Of a stretch of DNA of 64,000 bases, positions 34,505 through 43,137 are shown in pieces; within the stretch, counting starts at the first letter, position 1, and each line of letters begins with the position of its first letter. Position numbers and translations under genes: made by a program. The notes below the pieces were generated by a model. That model was not told where the DNA came from and did not search any database. It was given only the letters and a program-made list of their open reading frames with translations. The DNA comes from Mucilaginibacter aquaedulcis (GTDB lineage Bacteria; Bacteroidota; Bacteroidia; Sphingobacteriales; Sphingobacteriaceae), in NCBI RefSeq assembly GCF_030409325.1, contig NZ_JAUFPR010000003.1, positions 434,001-498,000 on the forward strand, read 5' to 3'.

Positions 34505-35036
34505 AGGTGTAAAAATGTTTAATGGTTAAAAGCCTTACCTGCCATTCATCCTTACCACTATAACAGATCAATATATGATCATATATCTGATATGCTATTT
34601 CATCCGTTTTTTGGGCATCTTATTTATCAATGCCCTGACAGATACCTTATCAAATATCGTAATTAATTATTTTGCGTAATTATTCATATTTACCAAACGC
34701 AATTGTACCACTGCATTTTATCGCACTTTTTAGGTAATTGAGCCATTACTTGTTACATTTAGTGCGTAAAATGTTGCTTTTTGTTACCTATAGTTTAGTA
34801 TTAACTACTCTATATTATATTGTTCAGCTTATTGTGCATACCAATTATTTCATGGCTCATTTTAAACAATTCGTTAAAAAAGGTAAAATTTTCCCTGGCT
34901 TGCTCCATGTATAAATGCTGTGCGGGGAAAAATGTGCTATACATGTCTACAACTGTGCATTGAGTTGCTTTATTAGGGTCGGTACCTTTGTTGTGTTCAA
35001 TAAATGATAACAAACACATTTAAAAAACATAATAAC
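34505..35036. other. 532-base intergenic region between divergent genes
   Basis: Carries a 16-bp perfect palindrome, ATATATGATCATATAT (34571-34586), close to the DUF3078 start, and a good promoter for the rightward hydrolase (34960-34990). A minus-strand frame of up to 69 codons (34810-35019) exists but covers that promoter and has no family match, so it is not called as a gene. The rest is AT-rich with no clear structure. Confidence 0.6.
34960..34990 (+). promoter_or_regulatory. Promoter for the HSL-type hydrolase
   Basis: TTG at 34960-34962, 20-nt spacer, TACCTTTG at 34983-34990 (full match). The leader to the ATG at 35037 would be about 40 nt. Confidence 0.6.
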
Positions 35037-36092
35037 ATGAAAACTCCAACTACCCCCAACAAAATTGCATCCGTAATTCTGGCACTTACAGTAGGCGGCT
35101 CTGCAGCAGCACAAACTGTACAACCTATTGACCCACAGCAGGACCCACACATTGAAAGTAACATCAAGGCATTTTTAAAAGTGCTTAACTCAGGCACTGG
35201 TAAACCTATTGAACAGCTTTCGCCTAAAGATGCCCGCGCGGTATTAACAGGTGCACAGGAGTCGGTTAAGTTTGATTATTCAGATATCACTATTACCGAA
35301 AAAACCATCACAACCGATGGGCAAACCATCAAATTACATATTGTTAAACCTTCGGGTGCAACCGGTACCTTACCGGTGTTCATGTACTTTCATGGCGGTG
35401 GTTGGGTACTTGGCGATTTTCCTACCCACCAGCGCATAGTTCGCGATATTGTGGTAGCATCAGGCGCAGCTGCCGTATTTGTAAACTACACCCCATCGCC
35501 CGAGGCGCATTACCCGGTAGCTATTAACCAGGCTTACGCCGCAACCAAATGGGTAGCCGAGCATGGCAGCGAAATTAATGTAGACGGTAAAAACCTGGCT
35601 GTTGCCGGTAATAGCGTAGGTGGTAATATGGCCGCAGCAGTGGCTCTGATGGCAAAAGATAAAAAAGGCCCTGCTATTAAATTACAGGTATTATTATGGC
35701 CGGTAACCGATGCCAACTTTGAAACCGGATCATATAACCAGTTTGCTACTGGTCGTTTCCTTACCAAGAACATGATGAAATGGTTTTGGGATAACTACAC
35801 TACTGATCTGAATGCCCGTAAGGAAATATATGCATCACCATTACAAGCTACCCTTGAGCAGTTGAAAGGCCTGCCACCAGCAGTAGTTGAAGTTGCCGAA
35901 AACGACGTGTTACGTGATGAGGGCGAAGCATATGCCCGCAAATTAGACGAAGCCGGTGTTAAGGTAAAATCAATGCGTTACAACGGCATGATCCACGATT
36001 GGGGCTTGCTAAACCCTATAGCCACTGTTCCTGGCACACAGGCTGCCATGGTTCAGGCAGGTACCGAATTAAAAAATGCCTTTGCTAAATAA
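35037..36092 (+). CDS. Exported alpha/beta hydrolase, hormone-sensitive-lipase type
   Basis: 351 residues from the ATG at 35037, which begins an export leader (...LTVGGSAAAQ); the longer frame from 35004 is leader DNA. The HSL signature HGGGWV forms the oxyanion hole, the nucleophile is Ser in AGNSVGGN, and the acid and base appear in VLRDEGEAYA and IHDWGL. It cleaves short-chain esters, probably in the periplasm. Single gene with its own promoter and terminator. Confidence 0.87.
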   Translation: MKTPTTPNKIASVILALTVGGSAAAQTVQPIDPQQDPHIESNIKAFLKVLNSGTGKPIEQLSPKDARAVLTGAQESVKFDYSDITITEKTITTDGQTIKLHIVKPSGATGTLPVFMYFHGGGWVLGDFPTHQRIVRDIVVASGAAAVFVNYTPSPEAHYPVAINQAYAATKWVAEHGSEINVDGKNLAVAGNSVGGNMAAAVALMAKDKKGPAIKLQVLLWPVTDANFETGSYNQFATGRFLTKNMMKWFWDNYTTDLNARKEIYASPLQATLEQLKGLPPAVVEVAENDVLRDEGEAYARKLDEAGVKVKSMRYNGMIHDWGLLNPIATVPGTQAAMVQAGTELKNAFAK

Positions 36093-36111
36093 CTCGATCC
36101 ATCATATATAT

Positions 36112-36137
36112 AAAGCTCCCGTCATTAATGTCAGGGG
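36112..36137 (+). terminator. Terminator after the HSL-type hydrolase
   Basis: AAAGCTCCCGTCATT facing AATGTCAGGGGCTTT (two mismatches, one G-U), followed by a T run, 19 nt after the stop. Confidence 0.65.
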
Positions 36138-36206
36138 CTTTTTTTATAGATAAAAAAACTCTCCGATATACCGTTTTTGGTGCCCATCGTTAAAACAGAA
36201 AATCTA

Positions 36207-36214
36207 TACCTTTG
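36207..36214 (+). promoter_or_regulatory. -7 box for the thioesterase
   Basis: TACCTTTG, full match to TAnnTTTG, 28 nt ahead of the ATG at 36243; it places the in-frame start at 36177 outside the transcript. Confidence 0.5.
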
Positions 36215-36242
36215 CCCGCTATCACCCATTAAAGATAACACA

Positions 36243-36659
36243 ATGGAATATTCAAAAACATACGTTGCGAAGGAAGAGCACATAGATGTGCAGGAAATTA
36301 TGGACGGCCTGTATTACCCATTTTACATGGAATATTGCAGGCATGACTATATCAGGGAAGTACTTGGGTTTGATTTTGAAACAGAAGCTAAAAACGGTAT
36401 TTACATGGTGCTGTCAAACTACAGCATCAGCTTTTTAAGGTCATTAAAAAAGGGCGATGAATTTACCGTTACTTGTACCTTGTTTAAAGATAAAGCAGAC
36501 TTACCTAAACTGCACTTTAAACAATCCATCATTTTAAACAACAAGGTAATGACCAAAGCTGTTTTCACCGGCACTTGCGTACCGGCAACTGGAGGCCGCC
36601 CTTATTTGCCCGAATCGGTACTGGAAAAAATAAAAGACGCGCCCGTGCTGGAAGATTAA
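36243..36659 (+). CDS. Hotdog-fold acyl-CoA thioesterase (4HBT type)
   Basis: 138 residues from the ATG at 36243. The hotdog helix region reads DGLYYPFYMEYCRHDYIRE, where the usual catalytic Asp/Glu region of 4-hydroxybenzoyl-CoA thioesterases lies, followed by the YSISFLRSLKKGDEFTV strand. It should hydrolyse an acyl-CoA in the cytoplasm; the acyl group is unknown. The start is set by the promoter box upstream and by family length; a terminator follows and purD has its own promoter. Confidence 0.8.
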   Translation: MEYSKTYVAKEEHIDVQEIMDGLYYPFYMEYCRHDYIREVLGFDFETEAKNGIYMVLSNYSISFLRSLKKGDEFTVTCTLFKDKADLPKLHFKQSIILNNKVMTKAVFTGTCVPATGGRPYLPESVLEKIKDAPVLED

Positions 36660-36682
36660 TTCCATTGCATCCGCGTTTTTGT

Positions 36683-36717
36683 AAAAAAGCCCTTAGCCAC
36701 CCGGTTAAGGGCTTTTT
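36683..36717 (+). terminator. Terminator after the thioesterase
   Basis: AAAAAGCCCTTA pairs with TAAGGGCTTTTT around a GCC...GGT loop, 24 nt after the stop. Confidence 0.8.
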
Positions 36718-36748
36718 GCATATCAAATGAAACTTGCAGGCAAATAAC

Positions 36749-36756
36749 TATCTTTG
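36749..36756 (+). promoter_or_regulatory. -7 box directly before purD (leaderless promoter)
   Basis: TATCTTTG ends 5 nt before the purD ATG at 36762, so transcription should begin at the start codon. Confidence 0.6.
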
Positions 36757-36761
36757 CCGCC

Positions 36762-38036
36762 ATGAATATCCTGATCCTCGGTTCGGGCGGAAGAGAAAGT
36801 GCCTTCGCCTGGAAAATAGCTCAAAGCCCAAAATGCCAGAAACTTTTTATTGCTCCCGGCAATGCCGGTACCAGGCAATACGGCACCAACGTTGATCTGA
36901 AGGTTACCGACTTTGCAGGCATTAAAGCATTTGTATTAAGCAACAACATTAACCTGGTATTGGTTGGCCCCGAAGAGCCGCTGGTAAAGGGAGTTCATGA
37001 TTTTTTCCTGGCCGATGAGGAACTGAAAAGTATTCCGGTAATTGGCCCGCAACAGCACGCCGCACAGTTGGAAGGCAGCAAGGATTTCTCTAAGCAGTTT
37101 ATGCAAAAGCATAACATACCTACAGCGGCTTACAAAACCTTTACTAAAGATACTTTACAGGATGGCCTTGCCTACCTGGCCACTGCAGGTTTACCCGTGG
37201 TATTAAAAGCCGATGGCCTTGCCGCCGGCAAAGGTGTATTGATATGCCTTACCCTTGAAGAAGCACAGCTGGAACTTACCCAAATGCTTGCCGAAGCCAA
37301 ATTTGGCGAAGCCAGTTCAAGCGTAGTGGTTGAGCAATTTTTACAGGGTATTGAGCTTTCGGTTTTTGTAATGACCGATGGCAACAGCTACAAGATACTG
37401 CCAGAAGCTAAGGATTACAAACGTATTGGCGAGGGTGATACCGGCTTGAATACAGGTGGCATGGGTTCTGTTTCGCCGGTACCATTTGCTGATGCCGCCT
37501 TTATGAAAAAGGTAGAGGAAAAAGTGATCATTCCTACTGTTGAAGGTTTAAAACAAGATAATATCCCGTATAAAGGCTTTATTTTCATCGGCCTCATGAA
37601 TACCAATGGCGAGCCATGGGTAATTGAATATAACTGCCGTATGGGTGATCCGGAAACAGAAAGCGTAATGCGCCGCATCGACTCCGATTTTGTTGATCTA
37701 TTACAAGGCGTTGCCGAAGGTAACCTGAACGAAAAAGAATTAGCAATAAGCCCTAAAACCGCGGCCACTGTAGTAATGGTTGCAGGCGGCTATCCGGGCG
37801 AATACCTGAAAAACAAAGTAATCACCGGAACCGAAAACATCAAGGAATCCATCGTTTTCCACGCGGGTACATCTGCCGATGGCGAAAGCGTGATCACTAC
37901 CGGCGGGCGTGTTTTAGCCATAACCACCCTGCAGGATAACATGTTTAACGCCCTGCAGCAAGCCACCGCCGATGCCAGCCGCATCTACTACGATGGCATG
38001 TATTTCAGACGAGATATAGGCTTTGACCTATTGTAG
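36762..38036 (+). CDS. purD: Phosphoribosylamine-glycine ligase
   Basis: 424 residues, normal length. Begins MNILILGSGGRE (N-domain), then ATP-grasp parts VVLKADGLAAGKGV and EFLQGIELSVF-like VEQFLQGIELSV, the metal site EYNCRMGDPETE, and the C-domain VVMVAGGYPG. It joins phosphoribosylamine and glycine in the second step of purine synthesis. A single gene here, separated by a strong bidirectional terminator from the convergent TlpA genes. Confidence 0.95.
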   Translation: MNILILGSGGRESAFAWKIAQSPKCQKLFIAPGNAGTRQYGTNVDLKVTDFAGIKAFVLSNNINLVLVGPEEPLVKGVHDFFLADEELKSIPVIGPQQHAAQLEGSKDFSKQFMQKHNIPTAAYKTFTKDTLQDGLAYLATAGLPVVLKADGLAAGKGVLICLTLEEAQLELTQMLAEAKFGEASSSVVVEQFLQGIELSVFVMTDGNSYKILPEAKDYKRIGEGDTGLNTGGMGSVSPVPFADAAFMKKVEEKVIIPTVEGLKQDNIPYKGFIFIGLMNTNGEPWVIEYNCRMGDPETESVMRRIDSDFVDLLQGVAEGNLNEKELAISPKTAATVVMVAGGYPGEYLKNKVITGTENIKESIVFHAGTSADGESVITTGGRVLAITTLQDNMFNALQQATADASRIYYDGMYFRRDIGFDLL

Positions 38037-38037
38037 T

Positions 38038-38198
38038 TTATTGGTTCACTTGTTCATTAGTTCATTGGTGGATGGTTTTATACCTTTTATCATTCCATAA
38101 AAAAAGCCAGATCGTTATAAATCACGATCTGGCTTTTTTTTAAGTCTGTTCACTAATGAACCAATTCAACCAATGAACTAACCCACGAATGAACTAAT
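38038..38198. repeat. Palindrome of GTTCATT/AATGAAC words around the purD terminator
   Basis: TTGGTTCACTTGTTCATTAG on the left faces AACCAATTCAACCAATGAAC and further AATGAACTAA words on the right, with the terminator in the centre. The outer repeat belongs to the word-rich palindrome type also seen at 28227 and 41871. Confidence 0.65.
38099..38141. terminator. Bidirectional terminator between purD and the TlpA genes
   Basis: AAAAAAAGCCAGATCGT with its complement ACGATCTGGCTTTTTTT around TATAAATC: a perfect 17-bp stem with A and T runs on both sides. Confidence 0.88.
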
Positions 38199-39346
38199 TA
38201 TATCTTCCCGAACAGCTCTTCCAGTTTATTTTCAAGCTCCTCGCCGTGCAGGTTTTTAGCTATGATCTTACCGTTGGGATCAAGTAAAAAGTTTTGTGGT
38301 ATACCGCGTACAGCATACAAACCGGCCGCCTCGCTATCCCAGAATTTAAGGTCGGATACATGTGTCCAGGTTAAGCCATCTTTATGTATGGCTGCCAGCC
38401 ATTTTTCTTTGGCATTAGGCCTGTCTAACGAAACACCTAAAATGGTAAATTTTTGATTTTTGTAATGATTGTAAGCCTGCACCACATTTGGGTTTTCCCG
38501 GCGGCAAGGGCCACACCATGAAGCCCAAAAATCTATCAGCACATACTTGCCACGAAACGATGATAAACTCACCATTTTACCGCTGGTATCGGCTTCGGTA
38601 AATTCCGGTGCGGTTGCACCCAGAGCCACTGCTTTAATTTTAGGCATCCGATCTGCAAATTCCTTACCTGCATCAGTAGCCTTTAAGGCCGGTGTCAAGG
38701 CATCAAACAAAGGAGCAATATCTACGTAATCGGCACTGTAAGCGTATGATTCCAGCGCATTCAGGCTGATAAAGGAATCGGGATTTTGGGCAATGAATTT
38801 CTTGTCAACTTCTGCGCTTTGCTTATCAATTGCTAATTCATCAGCCTTGGCTTGTTTAATAAATTCCGGCGAACTCTGTTGTTCCGGGGTAGCGGCTTTT
38901 TGTTTTTCTTCCAGTGCCTTGTATGCGTCATTTACAGGCTTCTGTGCAAGCTGATACTTCTTATTATCCTGATTGGTTTTGGGGCCATCTATTGTTGCTT
39001 TAGCCATTTCACTGGCAGCATTTATATTGATAACGCCAGGCTCAAGGTAAATATCGCGGTAATCTTTAGCACTACCTACGCCGGTACCTTTAGCATTAAA
39101 TAACAAATAAGCACTTTTGGGGGTTGAACCTATATTGCCACTAAATTGAAATTTACCTCCAACAACATCAGCAGAATCTACCTGCGATTTGCCTTTTGCT
39201 ACGCGGTATTCGAGGTAAACCCGCGCAGGTGCATTATAATCACCTATTTTTCCTTGTATTGTATATTTAGCATCCTGTGCAAAAGCAACAGCCGGTAAAC
39301 CAGCAATTACCAATAAAGCTATTCTTTTAAATTGCGTAATATTCAT
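38198..39346 (-). CDS. DUF4369-TlpA-like thiol:disulfide protein, copy 1
   Basis: 382 residues. Signal peptide about 1-23, an N-terminal DUF4369 beta domain (about 27-130), a helical linker, and a thioredoxin-fold domain with active site WCGPC at 277-281 and cis-Pro350 (GIPQ). Likely a periplasmic disulfide reductase/isomerase for envelope or cytochrome proteins. Paralogue of the next gene 102 nt upstream on the same strand; both end in the same LEELFGKI. Confidence 0.87.
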   Translation of the reverse strand: MNITQFKRIALLVIAGLPAVAFAQDAKYTIQGKIGDYNAPARVYLEYRVAKGKSQVDSADVVGGKFQFSGNIGSTPKSAYLLFNAKGTGVGSAKDYRDIYLEPGVININAASEMAKATIDGPKTNQDNKKYQLAQKPVNDAYKALEEKQKAATPEQQSSPEFIKQAKADELAIDKQSAEVDKKFIAQNPDSFISLNALESYAYSADYVDIAPLFDALTPALKATDAGKEFADRMPKIKAVALGATAPEFTEADTSGKMVSLSSFRGKYVLIDFWASWCGPCRRENPNVVQAYNHYKNQKFTILGVSLDRPNAKEKWLAAIHKDGLTWTHVSDLKFWDSEAAGLYAVRGIPQNFLLDPNGKIIAKNLHGEELENKLEELFGKI

Positions 39347-39448
39347 TACGCAATTTAATATTATTCATATACTGTAAGTAATATGAACTAAAATATTACA
39401 AATAATAATCTGCAATATTTAGAAGAGCCCGTATAGCTAATGAACCAA

Positions 39449-40624
39449 CTAAATCTTCCCGAACAGTTCTTCCAGTTTGGCGTCCAGATCCCCGCCACGC
39501 AGGTTTTTGGCAATGATCTTACCGGTAGGGTCAATCAGGTAGTTTTGAGGGATGGAACTTACCTGGTAAAGGGCAGCTGCCTCATTGTTCCAGAATTTCA
39601 GGTCAGATAGCTGTGTCCATTCTAATCCGTCGTTTTTAATGGCGGCAAGCCATGCTGCCTTACCTTCCGGTTTATCTAATGACACGCCTACTACGGTAAA
39701 GTTTTTAGCCTTGTATTTATTGTAATTGCGTACCACGTTAGGGTTTTCCTGACGGCATGGGCCACACCATGATGCCCAAAAATCAAGCAGCACATATTTA
39801 CCCCTGAATGATGAAAGCTTAACCGGAATACCGTTTACATCGTTCTCCATAAAATCAGGAGCCATGGCACCTATAGCTGTTACTTTTAATGAATTAATAG
39901 CGTGCTGTAAATTTTTTCCAGCTTCAGAATCTTTTAAACTTTGTGAAAGACCATTAAACAACGGCTCAATTTCGTTTGGATCAGGCGATGGGCCACCTAC
40001 CGAATTGATAGCCAGCAGGCTCAAATAACTATTAGGATTACTGGTAATAAAGTTTTTGAATATAACCTTCTGCTCAAGCTGTATATTTTTGTACTGCGCC
40101 TGTATGGCTCCCTGAAAACCAGGATCTTTTTGCACATCAGGTGATGCAGATTTGGCCTTGGCCATTAAAGCCTGTGCTTTTTTGTTAATAACTGATAATT
40201 GCGATACCAGCTTTTTGTTATCATCATTTAACGGCGATCCGGTTATTACTGCCTTTGAAACCGAATCTTTACTGGTAATGGTTATAGTTCCTTTCTCCAA
40301 AAAAAGGTTCAGGTCATCAGCGGTTTTTGAAGGGCCGCCGTCAGGGTAATTAATCTGTACATATTTTTCAAGGCCAACACCTTTATAGTCAAGTGCCAGT
40401 GTTGCATTAACCGGGTTTAGCAAGGTGCCGGTAAGCGTAAAGGTACCATTAGCCACATTTGCCGAATCGATCACGTTATTGGCGCCCAACTGGTATATCA
40501 GGTAAACCTTTGCCGGGGCACCTACATTGCCCACCTTGCCATTAATAGTAAAGGTATCGGTAGCAGTCTGCGCAAAAGCCATTACGGGCATCATGGCTAC
40601 TATATAAAAAAATAACTTCTTCAT
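39449..40624 (-). CDS. DUF4369-TlpA-like thiol:disulfide protein, copy 2
   Basis: 391 residues, same build as its neighbour: signal peptide about 1-18, DUF4369 domain, linker, thioredoxin domain with WCGPC at 286-290 and cis-Pro359. The thioredoxin parts are close copies (the last 106 residues align without gaps), while the N-terminal domains differ a good deal, including an insert around residues 75-90. That pattern suggests the binding domain diversified after duplication. Confidence 0.87.
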   Translation of the reverse strand: MKKLFFYIVAMMPVMAFAQTATDTFTINGKVGNVGAPAKVYLIYQLGANNVIDSANVANGTFTLTGTLLNPVNATLALDYKGVGLEKYVQINYPDGGPSKTADDLNLFLEKGTITITSKDSVSKAVITGSPLNDDNKKLVSQLSVINKKAQALMAKAKSASPDVQKDPGFQGAIQAQYKNIQLEQKVIFKNFITSNPNSYLSLLAINSVGGPSPDPNEIEPLFNGLSQSLKDSEAGKNLQHAINSLKVTAIGAMAPDFMENDVNGIPVKLSSFRGKYVLLDFWASWCGPCRQENPNVVRNYNKYKAKNFTVVGVSLDKPEGKAAWLAAIKNDGLEWTQLSDLKFWNNEAAALYQVSSIPQNYLIDPTGKIIAKNLRGGDLDAKLEELFGKI

Positions 40625-40681
40625 TTTGAATATAAAACTATAAGATGTGTTAACGTTAAAAGGTTGATTGAATTATAATGA

Positions 40682-41863
40682 TCAATTTAATTTTTGATAG
40701 GTGCGCCACCAAAGGTCGGGCAGTTCGCCGGATGCGGCCATTTTATAATCGGCATAACTACAGGGCACCAGGTGAAAACGCTCATTGCGCGAGCCTCCGC
40801 TTGGGTAAGGTACCTGCATCCACCAGCGATCGGATTTTTTACTTTTTACAAACACAACCTCCTGATCTTCATGCTTTAAGCTTGTTTTGTAAATAAGATA
40901 CTGGCTTTTAGGATTAAGCGGAAAGTCGCGCTTGCGGTTATAAACCCCCTCAATAAAATACCATATCATTTGCGCCAGTTGCGTAGCGGTTTGGCCGTTA
41001 CTGTCATACGCCGGGTTAAACTCATAAAAGCCGATAGAACTCAACTTATCATTAAAACCGGCATAACGGCAAAGCTGGCAAGCTTCTTCACCATAAAAAC
41101 CATTGGGCGAAGCATTCGCATTACCCATGGCATCTGCCGAACGTATGGCCCCCACATCAAAGCTGATCATGCTGGCATTGCGGATAGCAGGTTCAGTAAC
41201 CGCCACATTACCACTCAGCTCGCCCAGGCGGTGTACATCAAAATATAGTTTATCCATTACCCTTAGGCTCTCCTGGCTCACAAAATAGGTTTGATATCCA
41301 AGATTGCTGTAGTTGAACAGGTAATTAGGCTCATGCAAAAATATTTTGTTGAGATAAGAGCGCGAGGTAGTTTCCAAACTATCATGTTTATCATCCTCAT
41401 CAAGATCAAAGTGCGAATCGATCACCAGCAGGTCAACCTTTTGTTCCAGGTCCTCATAACCCAGGTATTGTGCGTAGGTCAGATCTTGTCCGCCCCCCAA
41501 TATAATAGGTATAATATCTTTTTTCACCAGTTCGGCCACTACGGTTTTCAGCGCGAAATAGGTATCAGTAACGGTAGCCCCCGCACGGATGTTACCTAAA
41601 TCGGCAATTTTTACGGTATAACTGCCCTCATAAAGCTGGTAAAGTTTTTCGCGGATATAGTCGGGGCCGAGAGCGCAGCCGCTGTTGTCAACAGCATTAC
41701 GATCATCCAGCACACCAATGATGGCGAGATCAGTTTTTTCTTCCAAATCAGGAAAATCAACAGAATAATGCACAATTTTATCGCCAAGCTGGCTGGTATA
41801 ATATCCCTTTTTAGGAGCAATCTTTTTGAGATCAATGGGTGTAAAAAAATCAGCTAAGGACAT
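40682..41863 (-). CDS. Arginase-fold (formimidoylglutamase-like) protein with altered metal ligands
   Basis: 393 residues of the ureohydrolase fold. The three metal motifs are recognisable but changed: GGGQD at 123-127 where arginases have GGDHS, intact DSHFD at 149-153, and SFDVGAI at 234-240 where SxDxDxxDP is usual. So the first His ligand is Gln and the second Asp of the last motif is Gly. Bacteroidota relatives are named formimidoylglutamase, but this set of ligands makes a normal two-manganese site doubtful. Single gene; CACATTTG (41871-41878, minus) is a possible near-leaderless promoter. Confidence 0.78.
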   Translation of the reverse strand: MSLADFFTPIDLKKIAPKKGYYTSQLGDKIVHYSVDFPDLEEKTDLAIIGVLDDRNAVDNSGCALGPDYIREKLYQLYEGSYTVKIADLGNIRAGATVTDTYFALKTVVAELVKKDIIPIILGGGQDLTYAQYLGYEDLEQKVDLLVIDSHFDLDEDDKHDSLETTSRSYLNKIFLHEPNYLFNYSNLGYQTYFVSQESLRVMDKLYFDVHRLGELSGNVAVTEPAIRNASMISFDVGAIRSADAMGNANASPNGFYGEEACQLCRYAGFNDKLSSIGFYEFNPAYDSNGQTATQLAQMIWYFIEGVYNRKRDFPLNPKSQYLIYKTSLKHEDQEVVFVKSKKSDRWWMQVPYPSGGSRNERFHLVPCSYADYKMAASGELPDLWWRTYQKLN

Positions 41864-41870
41864 AATTTTT

Positions 41871-42011
41871 CAAATGTGCAGATTCTGGATATGCAAATGT
41901 GCAGATTTTTGTCTGAACCAGAATTAAAGAATTTAGGAATTGATAGAATTAAAATCATTCACACATTCCCTCATCTGCATATCTAATACACATTTGCACA
42001 TCTGCACATCT
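41871..42011. repeat. Palindrome of ATGTGCAGAT/ATCTGCACAT words
   Basis: Left arm words CAAATGTGCAGAT occur twice (41871 and 41893), right arm words ACATTTGCACATCTGCACAT end near 42011. The centre includes GTCTGAACCAGAATTAAAG, similar to the start of the 49945 element. It lies between divergent genes and may hold both their promoters. Confidence 0.7.
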
Positions 42012-42030
42012 ATCACCACATTTGCATTAT

Positions 42031-42996
42031 ATGATACTGATCACCGGCGCAACAGGTTTTTTAGGAGCCGAACTGGCAAAATTGCTGGTTAGTAAAGGCG
42101 CGCAAATACGCTGTACCAAAAGAGCCAGCTCAAAAATACCTGCGTTACTGCAACCCTTTAGCCATCAAATACAATGGGTTGATGCCGATATGCTGAACAT
42201 TTTTGCCATGGAAGATGCACTGGAGGGCATTACACAAGTATATCATTGCGCCGCCTGGGTATCCTTAAAACAGGCCGATAAAGAGCCCATGATCAGTACC
42301 AATGTTACCGGTACGGCCAACCTGGTAAATTTATGTGCCGCCATGAGCATCCGCATGGTTCATGTAAGTTCCATTGCTGCCATCGGCTTGGCCAAACCCG
42401 GCGAACTCATAACTGAAGAACACCACCTGGAGCAATCGGCAGATAATGATGGTTATGCTATATCTAAACTGGAAAGTGAGATGGAGGTTTGGCGCGGCAC
42501 TGCCGAAGGCCTCGACGCCGTGATTGTAAACCCCTCCCTTATTTTAGGAGCCAGTGCCGGCAAAACAGGCACCGGAGCCTTGTTTGAAACCGTGCGTAAA
42601 GGACTTAAATTTTACACAGGCGGCAGCGGCGGTTTTGTTGATGTGGAGGATGTAGCCAAATGCATGGTGGCCCTCATGCACAGCGATATCACTGCCGAAC
42701 GCTTTATCATCAGTGCAGAAAATTATACCTATAAAGATATCACCACCGAAATTGCCCAGGGTTTCGGTATAAAATCACCCTCAAAATTAGCCAAACCATG
42801 GATGATGGGATTGGCCTGGCGCGGAGCCGCCTTTATCGCGGCATTAACAGGCAAAGCGCCCTCGCTTGATAAAACCTCGGCATTGGCAGCCTCCGAACTC
42901 AGGGCATTTGATAACTCAAAAATTAAACAGGCTATTGGTATGGAGTTTAAACCGGTTAGCAAAACTATTTTGGAAGTTTGTGAGATGTTGAAGTAA
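42031..42996 (+). CDS. NAD-dependent epimerase/dehydratase (extended SDR)
   Basis: 321 residues from the ATG at 42031. Rossmann loop TGATGFLG at about 5-12, HVSSIAAIG with the catalytic Ser, and YAISK with the Tyr-Lys pair. It is closest to dihydroflavonol-reductase-like extended SDRs, so it may reduce an aldehyde or ketone or act on a nucleotide sugar. CACATTTG (one mismatch) ends 6 nt before the ATG. A TTG nine bases earlier lies within that box. Confidence 0.83.
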   Translation: MILITGATGFLGAELAKLLVSKGAQIRCTKRASSKIPALLQPFSHQIQWVDADMLNIFAMEDALEGITQVYHCAAWVSLKQADKEPMISTNVTGTANLVNLCAAMSIRMVHVSSIAAIGLAKPGELITEEHHLEQSADNDGYAISKLESEMEVWRGTAEGLDAVIVNPSLILGASAGKTGTGALFETVRKGLKFYTGGSGGFVDVEDVAKCMVALMHSDITAERFIISAENYTYKDITTEIAQGFGIKSPSKLAKPWMMGLAWRGAAFIAALTGKAPSLDKTSALAASELRAFDNSKIKQAIGMEFKPVSKTILEVCEMLK

Positions 42997-43137
42997 TGTC
43001 TGAATCAGAATTTACTGAATCATTTTAAGGACTGTCATGCTGTTTCCTAAAGTATACTCCCCATTAACTCTACCGATTCAATATATTAAACTCTGTTTCA
43101 CCTCATCAGCAAAAAAATTCGCACATTTGCACCCAAG

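Noticed and set aside
34810..35019. 69-codon minus-strand frame in the 532-base intergenic region
   Set aside because: It runs through a strong opposite-strand promoter and matches no family; conservation would be needed to revive it.
41871..42011. Possible short CRISPR-like array (repeated ATGTGCAGAT words)
   Set aside because: The words face each other as a palindrome, spacing is uneven and there are no uniform spacers or cas genes.
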